64,000 bases of DNA, taken from Bordetella bronchialis (lineage in GTDB: Bacteria > Pseudomonadota > Gammaproteobacteria > Burkholderiales > Burkholderiaceae_B). The stretch spans positions 2,790,001 through 2,854,000 of the forward strand of contig NZ_CP016170.1 of assembly GCF_001676705.1 (NCBI RefSeq). Reading direction: 5' to 3'. The translations under genes and the position numbers were made by a program. The notes below the pieces were generated by a model. The model made no database searches. It was given only the letters and a program-made list of their open reading frames with translations, and was not told the DNA's origin. Shown here piece after piece: positions 42,102-49,909 of this stretch. Position 1 is the stretch's first letter, and each line of letters opens with the position of its first letter.

Positions 42102-44327
42102 TTACGGATTGGGCAGCGCGAACGAGAATTTGGCGCCCTGATCGACGGCGCCTTCGCCCTTGATCCACCCGCCATGTTTTTCGACGATGCGCTTGCACAG
42201 GGCCAATCCGATGCCGGTCCCGTCGAAGTCTTCCAGCCGGTGCAGCCGCTGGAACACCCCGAACAGTTTGCCGGCATACGCCATGTCGAAACCCACGCCA
42301 TTGTCGGCAACGCTGAATAGGGTGAATGTACCGCAATTCTGTCCGCCGACCGTGACGACGGATTCGGGCCGGCTGCCGGAATACTTGACCGCGTTTTCCA
42401 GCAGGTTGTACCAGACCTGGCGGATGTATTGCGCATCGCCCCACGCCCGCGGCAGCGGCTCGATCCGCCATTGCACTTTTCTTTCCGGCAAAGTCAGTTC
42501 GACGGCCTGGCGGACCTCCGCGACCAGCTTGTTCATGTCGAGTTCGGACGGCGTCAGCGCGGCGCGCCCCAGGTGCGAAAAGCGCAGCAGGTCGTCCACC
42601 AGCCTGCCGGCCATGACCGCGGCCCGCATGATGTTCTCGATGTAGCGCGTGGACGTCTGGTCGAGATTGTTCTCGCGTTGCTTCAGCAGTTCCGCGAAAC
42701 CCGCGATGTGGCGGAAAGGGGCGCGCAGATCGTGCGAGACGGAATAGGAAAACGACTCCAGTTCGATATTGCTGCGTTGCAACTGCTCGCTGAGTTCCGC
42801 TCTTTCCTCGGCGCGTTTCAGGATCAGGTTGACCACGACGGTGCGGAAATCGGTGAGTGCGTCCACTTCGGAGCGCCGCCAGGGCGCGGCGCGGCCGCGC
42901 AGTTCTTCTTGCCAGAGCTCGAAGGACTTGCGCGGATGCAGGCGTCCCGATACCGGGTCCATGGGCTTGCGCGGGTCGCCGCGCCACTGGACGGTGCGCA
43001 CGACTTCCGGGCGGAACCACATCAGGTAGGCCGTGTGCAGGCTGGAGATGGACGCGGCGGCCAGGCCGCTGGCCACTTCGGCGAAGGCGGCGGCCTCGGG
43101 CCAGACCAGCGGCAGGCGGTCGGTGTGATACGACTGCTCCACATTGTTGGCATGCAGCCAGCGGGCGATTTGCAGGACCTGCGCCTTGGACGGCGTATTG
43201 CCCATGGTGTGGACATCGTCCTGCCACACCAGCGCGGCGCCGTGCGCGTTCAGCAGCCGGGTCCAGGCGGGATCGCGTTCCGTATAGCCTTCCAGCAGCG
43301 TGCTGGCGCGGGACAGCAGTTCCACCAGTTCGATTTCGATCTTCTTGAGCTCGATGCGATGCGCATGTTCGGAGATCCGCTCGTGCGCGCCGATCTGGTG
43401 GGCAACGATGCGCCCCAGGAATTCGCAGGCCGCGCGTATCTGCGGGCCGACCAGCCGCGGGCCGGCGCTGTGGCAGGACACCAGGCCCCACAGCTGTCCG
43501 TCTATGACCACGGACACCGACATGGACGAGCCGGTGCCCATATTGCGCATGTACTCCAGATGGATGGGCGACACGCTGCGCCAGTTGGCGGCGGTCAGGT
43601 CCACCGGCTGGCGATCGGGGCCGATCAGCGCGGGCTCCAGCGGAACCGGCCGGTAGTCCGCGTCGGGAATCAGGCGCACGCGATTCTGGCAGTACAGCTC
43701 GCGCGCCTGGGCGGGGATGTCTCCCGCCGGAAAGCGATGGCCCAGGTAGGAAGGCAGGGCGCCGGTGCCGTCTTCGGCCACCACGGTGCCGTGGCCGTCG
43801 CTATCGAAACGGTAGGCCAGCACGCGGTCAAAACCGGTCAGCCTGCGCACTTCCTCGACGGCGCGCTGCAGGATGAGCTCTGGCTCTCCGCCGGGCGGGA
43901 TGTCGTCCAGCAGGGTGCGCAGCCGCGGGTAGAGGGCATCCAGCGTGACGCTCTGCGCCTGGTCATGGGGCTCGAGCTCCACGAGCAGGCCCTGCGCGGT
44001 GCGCGCGCCGGACACATGCAGGTAATGGCCGCCGCAATGGACCTGCAGCGAGAGCGCGGCATCGGCATCCGCGTCCCAGCCGCGCAGGGCTTGCAGCAGC
44101 GCTTCCAGGCCCGGTGCGTCGCGTCCGGCGCGCAGCGGCTGGCCCGCCTGCACGGCGATGCCCAGGATTTCTTCCGTGTTGGCGCTGCGGGTCAGGACTT
44201 CCAGCGTGTCCGGGGCGAGCAGCAGGAGCGCCGCGTAGGGTTGGATGGCGCCGGGGATGCGGATGGGCTCTTGCGCGCAACGGTCCAGGTCCGGTTGCGG
44301 GTAGGAAAGGGTGTCTTCATGCGGCAC
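42102..44327 (-). CDS. bphP: Bacteriophytochrome histidine kinase BphP
   Basis: A 741-residue red/far-red light sensor kinase. The PAS domain starts with the biliverdin-binding Cys17 in DLDRCAQEPIRIPGAIQPY. The GAF domain has PAGDIPAQARELYCQNRVR (the family motif is PASDIP; the Ser is Gly here) and SPIHLEYMRNMG. The PHY domain has the tongue motif PRKSFELW. The kinase core has His532 in SYSVSHDLRAPFRH, NLLENAVKYS, DNGVGFDM and GTGIGLALC. Start is a GTG at 44327 with a GGAG site 8 bp before it; the long open frame upstream is antisense to other genes and lacks homology. The gene leads an operon with a receiver and a hybrid kinase; bphO lies 3 kb away. Confidence 0.95.
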   Translation of the reverse strand: MPHEDTLSYPQPDLDRCAQEPIRIPGAIQPYAALLLLAPDTLEVLTRSANTEEILGIAVQAGQPLRAGRDAPGLEALLQALRGWDADADAALSLQVHCGGHYLHVSGARTAQGLLVELEPHDQAQSVTLDALYPRLRTLLDDIPPGGEPELILQRAVEEVRRLTGFDRVLAYRFDSDGHGTVVAEDGTGALPSYLGHRFPAGDIPAQARELYCQNRVRLIPDADYRPVPLEPALIGPDRQPVDLTAANWRSVSPIHLEYMRNMGTGSSMSVSVVIDGQLWGLVSCHSAGPRLVGPQIRAACEFLGRIVAHQIGAHERISEHAHRIELKKIEIELVELLSRASTLLEGYTERDPAWTRLLNAHGAALVWQDDVHTMGNTPSKAQVLQIARWLHANNVEQSYHTDRLPLVWPEAAAFAEVASGLAAASISSLHTAYLMWFRPEVVRTVQWRGDPRKPMDPVSGRLHPRKSFELWQEELRGRAAPWRRSEVDALTDFRTVVVNLILKRAEERAELSEQLQRSNIELESFSYSVSHDLRAPFRHIAGFAELLKQRENNLDQTSTRYIENIMRAAVMAGRLVDDLLRFSHLGRAALTPSELDMNKLVAEVRQAVELTLPERKVQWRIEPLPRAWGDAQYIRQVWYNLLENAVKYSGSRPESVVTVGGQNCGTFTLFSVADNGVGFDMAYAGKLFGVFQRLHRLEDFDGTGIGLALCKRIVEKHGGWIKGEGAVDQGAKFSFALPNP

Positions 44328-44561
44328 CGGGATAGCTCCGTTGCGGTGAGAATTGCGCGGCGCCGGTGGCAGGCCGGACCCAAGGATATCACTGCCCCGG
44401 CGCCGTTTTTCGCGGCGGATCGCGCCGGCTTCGCGCGCGGCCGGCGAAGCGGCGCGTGTCAGCAATTTCCGGGCCCGGGCGGCCCGATGGCCACCGGCAT
44501 ACGCACCGCGCGCAGTCGGGTATTGCCGTCCGGAAGGGCCCGCGTTGGTATAGTGCCGCGC

Positions 44562-45863
44562 ATGGAGACGAAACATCAGGGGCGCGCACAGCCCCAGGCC
44601 CCGGGGCGGGGACCCTCGAACGCACACAATGACGGCCGGCCGGAGGACCTTCTGGATACGCGCCGCGCCTGGATGGTGGCGACCATGGCGCTGGCCTGCC
44701 TGGGCCTGTCCTTCGGGGCGCCCCTGATCGCCATCGTCGGCCTGAAGACCATTGCCGCGGATATGGGCGACGCGCGTTCGGTGCCCGCGCTGGCGGGCTC
44801 GCTGGCCTGGCTGGGCTCGGCGGTGGGCGGTGTGCTGATGGGCCGGCTGGCGAATCGCTTCGGCATACGCTGGACGGTGATCGGCGGCGCCTTGTCGGTG
44901 TGCGCGGGCCTGGCGATTTCGACCCTGGGCACGTCCTGGGCGCTTTACCTGGGCCACGGCGTCTTCATCGGCCTGCTCGGATTGAGCGGACTGAACGCCC
45001 CCCTGTACGTCTATATCAGCCATTGGTTCGTGCGCCGCCGCGGCTCCGCGCTGGCGCTGTTGTCCAGCGGCAACTACATTGCCGGCATCGTCTGGCCGGT
45101 CATCTTCGAGTCCGTCATCGACCGTTTCGGATGGCGCGCCACGATGGTGGGCTACGGTCTGGTCCAGGTGTCGCTGGTGGCCACGCTGGCCATGATTTTC
45201 CTGCGTCCGCCGCCGCAGGCCGGCACGCCGGCCGGCGCGGCCGCGCCATCGCGCGCGGGCAAGTTGGCCGGAATGCGGCCGAACACGGTGTTCGCGATGC
45301 TGGGCGTCGCGGGCTTCCTGTGCTGCGTACCCATGGCCATGCCGCAAGGCCACCTGGTCGCGCTGTGCAGCGACCGCGGCCTGCCGGCAACCGTCGGCGC
45401 CGCCATGCTGTCCTCGCTGCTGGCGGTGGCGTTTCTCAGCCGCCAGGGCTGGGGGCTGGTCGCCGACCGGATAGGCGGCGTGCGCACGGCGCTGATCAGC
45501 TCCTTCATGCAGATGGTCGCGGTATCCGGCTATTTATACGTGCAGCAGCAGTTCGGGCTGTTCGCCGTGTCCATCGCCTATGGCCTGGGGTTCAGCGCGC
45601 TCATCCCCGCCTACGTGCTGTCCGTGCGCGAGATCTTCCCGCCGCGCGACGCCTATTGGCGCGTGCCCGCCATGCTGCTGATGACGGGCTCGGGCATGGC
45701 AGCGGGCGGCTGGGTGGCGGGCTTCCTGTATGACCGGTATGCCAGCTACGACCCGGCCTTCATGCTGGGCGTGGCGGCCAACGTGGTGAACCTGGTGTTA
45801 TTGGCCACGCTGACGGTGAAGCTGCATGGCGGCCTGCGCGTGCCGGCGATGCGGCAGGCATGA
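44562..45863 (+). CDS. Major facilitator superfamily transporter
   Basis: A 433-residue MFS permease with about 12 helices and a 35-residue polar N terminus. Loop 2-3 carries GRLANRFGIRW, the MFS motif A (GxLaDrfG-like), and LSRQGWGLVADRIGGVR is its repeat in loop 8-9. The sequence resembles the oxalate/formate-antiporter and monocarboxylate branch. It is divergent from bphP (about 230 bp between) and runs into the phosphoesterase gene. The substrate is unknown. Confidence 0.88.
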   Translation: METKHQGRAQPQAPGRGPSNAHNDGRPEDLLDTRRAWMVATMALACLGLSFGAPLIAIVGLKTIAADMGDARSVPALAGSLAWLGSAVGGVLMGRLANRFGIRWTVIGGALSVCAGLAISTLGTSWALYLGHGVFIGLLGLSGLNAPLYVYISHWFVRRRGSALALLSSGNYIAGIVWPVIFESVIDRFGWRATMVGYGLVQVSLVATLAMIFLRPPPQAGTPAGAAAPSRAGKLAGMRPNTVFAMLGVAGFLCCVPMAMPQGHLVALCSDRGLPATVGAAMLSSLLAVAFLSRQGWGLVADRIGGVRTALISSFMQMVAVSGYLYVQQQFGLFAVSIAYGLGFSALIPAYVLSVREIFPPRDAYWRVPAMLLMTGSGMAAGGWVAGFLYDRYASYDPAFMLGVAANVVNLVLLATLTVKLHGGLRVPAMRQA

Positions 45864-45901
45864 CGGGCGGGAAAGCCCTGCGTATGGGGTACGCTACCCG
45901 C

Positions 45902-46723
45902 ATGAAGATACAGCTGCTTTCCGACCTGCACCTCGAGACCAACGCCGATTTCATCCCGACCCCGGCGCCGGACGCCGACCTGCTGATCCTGGCGGGCGAC
46001 ATCGGTTCCTACCAGCACGGCTCACGGCTGGCGGACGACGACTTCGGCCTGCGCCGATTTTCTCCGCGCGACCGCTGGCCGGTGCCCGTGGTGTACCTGC
46101 CGGGCAACCACGAATACGATGCGCGCGATTTCGATGCCACGCATGACAGCCTGCGGGCCTGGTGCGAACGCCTGGGCATCCAGTGGCTGGAGCGCGAGAC
46201 GCTGGCGATCGACGGCATACGCTTCATCGGCACCACGCTGTGGACGGACTTCGACGCAATGGTCCAGCCGGGCGATACGCTGACGCAGGTCCTGACCAAA
46301 CGCGGCAAGGCCTTCCGCGCGGCGAACTTCTATCTGGAAAAAGCCGCGACGACGCGCGGCGGCAAACCGTTCCTGGCGGAGGAACTGCGCGAACAGGGAC
46401 TGGCGTGCCAGGCGTGGCTCAAGCAGGCGCTGGCCGAGCCCTTCGACGGGCCCACGGTGGCCGTCACGCATTTCGCGCCCACGCTATCCAGCGCGGACCC
46501 CCGCTATGGCCTGACGCCGGGCACCGCGGGGTTTTGCAACAGCCTGGACGAGTTGATCCCGCGGGCCGACCTGTGGCTGCACGGGCATCTGCATCATGCC
46601 TTCGATTACGTCCAGGACGGCTGCCGCGTCGTGTCCAATCCGCTGGGCTATGAGGCCAAGGGCGAGCAGGAGGGTTTCCGGCCCACGCTGACGCTGGATC
46701 TGGGCGCCTTGTCCCGCACGTGA
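45902..46723 (+). CDS. Calcineurin-like metallophosphoesterase
   Basis: A 273-residue metallophosphoesterase. The dinuclear metal motifs are complete: SDLHLE (Asp8, His10), LAGDIGS, GNHEYD, VTHFAP and HGHLHH. The start at 45902 gives MKIQLLSDLHLE; an in-frame ATG at 45860 overlaps the end of the MFS gene and adds non-homologous residues. Close overlap in position suggests co-transcription with the transporter. Family members cleave phosphomono- or diesters; the substrate here is not evident. Confidence 0.88.
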   Translation: MKIQLLSDLHLETNADFIPTPAPDADLLILAGDIGSYQHGSRLADDDFGLRRFSPRDRWPVPVVYLPGNHEYDARDFDATHDSLRAWCERLGIQWLERETLAIDGIRFIGTTLWTDFDAMVQPGDTLTQVLTKRGKAFRAANFYLEKAATTRGGKPFLAEELREQGLACQAWLKQALAEPFDGPTVAVTHFAPTLSSADPRYGLTPGTAGFCNSLDELIPRADLWLHGHLHHAFDYVQDGCRVVSNPLGYEAKGEQEGFRPTLTLDLGALSRT

Positions 46724-46838
46724 CGCGACCGGCGCCACCGTGCGCGCCGGGACGCACAGGAATATGTAAGCAGGCGGCATGTGGGTTGCAGGCAGAGCAG
46801 GCGCCGCCACGCGGCGGCTTCCTGCAAGGAGACCCACG

Positions 46839-47006
46839 ATGATGAAGACCACTATTGCAGCCTTGATGATGGCGATGGCCCTGACGGCCTGCAACAAGTC
46901 GGCGGACAATCCCCCGGCCTCGTCCAGCAGCGGCGCGGCCGCGCCCGCCGGGGGATCGGGCGCGCCAGCCGGCCTGGGCGGGCTGGGCGGCAGCACCAGG
47001 AAGTAG
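46839..47006 (+). CDS. Small lipoprotein of unknown function
   Basis: A 55-residue protein starting MMKTTIAALMMAMALTACNK, a signal peptide with the lipobox LTAC. The mature part is a short Ala/Gly/Pro/Ser-rich chain with no fold signature. A CAAGGAG site precedes the start by 6 to 7 bp, and a small hairpin (46803-46818) lies just upstream of it. Relatives are widespread in Bordetella-like genomes as tiny lipoproteins. I do not recognise a function. Confidence 0.65.
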   Translation: MMKTTIAALMMAMALTACNKSADNPPASSSSGAAAPAGGSGAPAGLGGLGGSTRK

Positions 47007-47012
47007 GTTCGC

Positions 47013-47035
47013 GCCGGTGCGCCCCGCGCACCGGC
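47013..47035. terminator. Stem-loop between convergent genes
   Basis: GCCGGTGCG (47013-47021) pairs with CGCACCGGC (47027-47035) around a five-base loop, just between the small lipoprotein stop and the Bug receptor stop. Suited to bidirectional termination; no long T-run. Confidence 0.5.
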
Positions 47036-47045
47036 ATGCGGCCGC

Positions 47046-48026
47046 TCAGTTCACGGTGGCGTGCGACTGCTGCACGATCTGCCGCCACCGCACGATTTCC
47101 TCGGCCAGGAATTTCTGGAAGAACTCCGGCGATTCCGTCATCGGCGCCGTGCCCAGGTCTTCCAGCTGCTTGCGGAACTCCGGCTTGGCTACCGCCTGGT
47201 TCACGGCCTTGTTGAGCTTGTCGATGATGGGCCGTGGCGTTCCCGCGGGCGCCAGTATGGAATACCAGGTGGCCACTTCCATGCCGGGGACGCCGGCTTC
47301 CGCCATCGTCGGAATATTCGGCACGGCCGGGAAGCGCTTCGCGCTGGTGATCGCCAGCGCCTTGACCTGACCGCTTTCGATCAGCTGCTTGCTGCTGGGT
47401 ATGTTGACGAAGGTAAAGTCCGATTCGCCGCTGATCACGGCCGTCAGGGACGGCGCGGATCCCTTGTACGGCACGTGTGTCGCGTCGAATCCCGCCTTGG
47501 TCTTGAACAGCTCGCCCGCCAGGTGCTGCGTGCTGCCGCTGCCCGCCGACGAAAAATTCAGTTTGCCGGGATGCTTCTTGCCATAGGCCACCAGCTCGGC
47601 CACCGAATTGATCGGCAGCTTGGGATTGATGATCAACAGATTGGGCGCCTCGGCGAAGATGGCGATGGGCGCGAAATCCTTCACCGCGTCGTAATCCAGC
47701 TTGGGATACAGGGTGACGTTCACGGCCAGTGCCGTGGAGGACAGCGACAGCGTGTAGCCGTCCGGCGCGGAGCGCGCCACGTAGGATGCGGCGATATTGG
47801 TCCCCGCGCCGGGCCGGTTCTCTACCACGATGCTCTGGTTCAGGATGGGCGTCAGTTCCTTGGCGATCAGGCGCGCCGCCACGTCGTTGCCGCCGCCAGG
47901 CGCATAGCCCACCACCAGCTTGATGGGATGATCGGGATAGTTGGCCGCTGCCGAGGACTGCGCCTGCGCGCCGCCGGCCAGCGTCAGGCCAAGCACGACG
48001 GCCGCGATCGAGGAAAGGGACTTCAT
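47046..48026 (-). CDS. Bug (TctC)-family periplasmic solute-binding protein
   Basis: A 326-residue receptor of the tripartite tricarboxylate transporter family that is hugely expanded in Bordetella. The signal peptide is MKSLSSIAAVVLGLTLAGGAQA. The mature fold begins ANYPDHPIKLVVGYAPGGGNDVAARLIA, and the ligand loop region VENRPGAGTNIAASYVA and the later FSSAGSGSTQHLAGELFK are the family hallmarks. No TctA/TctB membrane genes are next to it, so it is an orphan receptor as most Bug proteins are. A 232-bp region upstream holds its promoter. Ligand: probably a small carboxylate or aromatic acid. Confidence 0.94.
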   Translation of the reverse strand: MKSLSSIAAVVLGLTLAGGAQAQSSAAANYPDHPIKLVVGYAPGGGNDVAARLIAKELTPILNQSIVVENRPGAGTNIAASYVARSAPDGYTLSLSSTALAVNVTLYPKLDYDAVKDFAPIAIFAEAPNLLIINPKLPINSVAELVAYGKKHPGKLNFSSAGSGSTQHLAGELFKTKAGFDATHVPYKGSAPSLTAVISGESDFTFVNIPSSKQLIESGQVKALAITSAKRFPAVPNIPTMAEAGVPGMEVATWYSILAPAGTPRPIIDKLNKAVNQAVAKPEFRKQLEDLGTAPMTESPEFFQKFLAEEIVRWRQIVQQSHATVN

Positions 48027-48258
48027 GAGGCTTATCTCCGTGATGTTATAGGTGCCGATCGCGGAGACGCCCGATCACAAGCGGTGTCAGCGATCAGGAC
48101 TTTCTTTATTCCTGCCCGCCCGCGCCGGTGCGGAACGCTGCTGTTCCAGGCGTGGATGGCAGGCCCGACACTTATAACACCGAACGCCCGTGAAACCCTG
48201 CTTTTGGCGGGCGCCCGCGTATTGCGGTTATCCCTGAGGGGCGGCGGCGCGCCATGGC

Positions 48259-48870
48259 CTAATGCTGCGGCCGCGCCACGCGCCGCAGTCGCTCGCTGAC
48301 GCGGTGCCACAAGGCGGCCACGGCGGCCGGGGCGTCCGCGGGATGCCAGGGCTGCGCCGGCTCGGCGGCGGGATAGGCGTCCTGCGCGGCGGCCGGCCGC
48401 TCGAAGGCCGCTCCGGCGGGCGCGGTGGCGGCCGCGTGCGCAAGCGCGCGGGCTAGCTGCGCCGGCGCCGGAAAAACGAAGGACGCCGACAGGCGGTCCA
48501 CGGCCCCGGCCACGTCCTGCCAGTCGTCGGTGTGGCTCAGCGTGTAGTCGTAGCCGTCCTGGCCCACGGAAATCCAGCGTTGCTGATGCCCGCCGATGAA
48601 ATAGCTCAGCGCGACGATATCGCGCGACTGCCCGAACGGCGGCGCGTGGCAGGGGGCGATGCGGCCGGCGCGTACAGATTCGAGGTGCTCCTTCATGACA
48701 TTGAGCCGGGCCGCCGCATTGCCTTGCGAGCGGCGCACCTGCAGCAGCAGGCGGGTGTCTCCCAGCCGCAGGACCACCCTGGCCCCGTCCGCGGACAGGT
48801 GCGCGCTGTCGAATCGCCAGTCATCGGGCAGGTCGAAGGCAAGGCCGATACGGGGATGGCGGTAGTACAT
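48259..48870 (-). CDS. Conserved protein of unknown function, DcrB/DUF1795-like
   Basis: A 203-residue soluble protein with no signal peptide. I do not recognise it firmly. The N-terminal 130 residues (MYYRHPRIGLAFDLPDDWRF to DYTLSHTDDWQDVAGAVDRLSASFVF) look like the Mog1/PsbP-like fold of DcrB/DUF1795 proteins. The C-terminal 70 residues are Ala/Pro-rich and probably disordered. The start at 48870 is chosen over 48897 because the homologous core begins at MYYRHP. Fold similarity is inferred by eye. Confidence 0.6.
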   Translation of the reverse strand: MYYRHPRIGLAFDLPDDWRFDSAHLSADGARVVLRLGDTRLLLQVRRSQGNAAARLNVMKEHLESVRAGRIAPCHAPPFGQSRDIVALSYFIGGHQQRWISVGQDGYDYTLSHTDDWQDVAGAVDRLSASFVFPAPAQLARALAHAAATAPAGAAFERPAAAQDAYPAAEPAQPWHPADAPAAVAALWHRVSERLRRVARPQH

Positions 48871-49209
48871 CTGGATCACCTTGGGCGGAATCCGCACCTG
48901 AGATCGGCCGTGCGCGCGAGGAACGGCCTAGTCCGAACGAGCTTGTTTTTTAGCGGAAACCGCGATGGGCGCGGTAGCCGAAATGACGCTCTACGGCGAA
49001 CACACGTGGACGGACATACAGCGGATTGGACCATGGGTGGTAAATTCGGCCGACGCGCGGCGCCAGAGCAAGTGAGAAAGTACATCTGTTCATCCAGCCG
49101 TCCGGCAGCAGGCCATCGCCGCCGCCCTGGCCGGTATGCGAAGCGCGATTCGAGCCTTGCCGTTCCCAGTCGTTCAATGCGTTTGGGCCATGTCCCGGAA
49201 GGAGTAATG
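48871..49209. other. Intergenic region between divergent genes
   Basis: 339 bases between the DUF1795-like gene and the DUF3313 lipoprotein gene. It should contain both promoters. Short open frames occur but none has a ribosome site or codon pattern I can support, and I see no RNA gene or clear operator. Confidence 0.5.
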
Positions 49210-49887
49210 ATGAACACAATAAAAGCAATCGGTATCGGAGTCGTGGTTATTGCATTGGCGGGTTGTACGACACCGCCGCCCAAGGAATCCGGATTCCTGG
49301 GCAACGAATACTCCAAGATGCACAAGATGGACGCGCCGGGCGGCGGTACCCGCCTGTCCTACCTGAATCCGCGCTTCACGCCGGCCAACTACAAGGCCGT
49401 CCTGCTGGAGCCGGTGGTCTATTACCCGGAGCCGCAACCCACCGAGAACGTCTCCATGGAGACCCTCAACCAGCTCCGCACCTATATCGATACGTCGCTG
49501 CGGCAGAAGCTGGGTAGCCAGGTCCGGTTGGTGGACAGGCCGGGACCCGGCGTCGCGCGCATCCGTATCGCGCTCACCGCGGTCGGCAGCGAGAACGAGC
49601 CGCTGGCGCCTTACCAGTACATTCCCATCGCACTGGTGGTGACCGGCGCCAAGGCGGCCATCGAGGGCGGGCGTCCCCAGGAAGCGACGGTCGCCATCGA
49701 GACCTCGGTCACGGATAGCGTGACCAATGAAGTCCTCTACGCGGCGGTGCGCGGCGGGACAGGAGAAGAGATCAAGAAGTCCACGGAGGCCCAGGGCGGC
49801 GTCCGCCTGGACAGCCTGAAGCCCCTGATCGATACCTGGACCACGGGAGCGTCCCAGGAAATCGTCAAATACGTCGCGGTGACGTGA
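49210..49887 (+). CDS. DUF3313-family outer-membrane lipoprotein
   Basis: A 225-residue protein starting MNTIKAIGIGVVVIALAGCTTPPP, a signal peptide ending in the lipobox LAGC. The mature part matches the DUF3313 family (LSYLNPRFTPANYKAVLLEPVVYYPEP near its start). The start at 49210 has an AAGGAG site five bases away; the ATG at 49207 is too close to it. It lies 22 bp before the pqiB gene and should share its message. PqiC, the usual lipoprotein partner of PqiB, is of another family, so this protein may take its place; that is inference. Confidence 0.85.
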   Translation: MNTIKAIGIGVVVIALAGCTTPPPKESGFLGNEYSKMHKMDAPGGGTRLSYLNPRFTPANYKAVLLEPVVYYPEPQPTENVSMETLNQLRTYIDTSLRQKLGSQVRLVDRPGPGVARIRIALTAVGSENEPLAPYQYIPIALVVTGAKAAIEGGRPQEATVAIETSVTDSVTNEVLYAAVRGGTGEEIKKSTEAQGGVRLDSLKPLIDTWTTGASQEIVKYVAVT

Positions 49888-49909
49888 CGTGACGCGATAG
49901 CGTGCGGCC

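Noticed and set aside
42102..45353. A 1083-codon frame extending bphP far upstream.
   Set aside because: The extra part is antisense to the MFS gene and has no homology; the GTG at 44327 with a ribosome site gives the normal phytochrome length.
42429..45863. A 1144-codon plus-strand frame ending in the MFS transporter.
   Set aside because: Its first two-thirds are antisense to bphP; the transporter starts at 44562.
48032..48310. A 92-codon minus-strand frame upstream of the Bug receptor.
   Set aside because: Arg/Ala-rich composition, no ribosome site, and it overlaps the 3' end of the next gene.
48876..49325. A 149-codon minus-strand frame in the divergent spacer.
   Set aside because: It runs through the start of the DUF3313 gene and has no coding pattern or homology.
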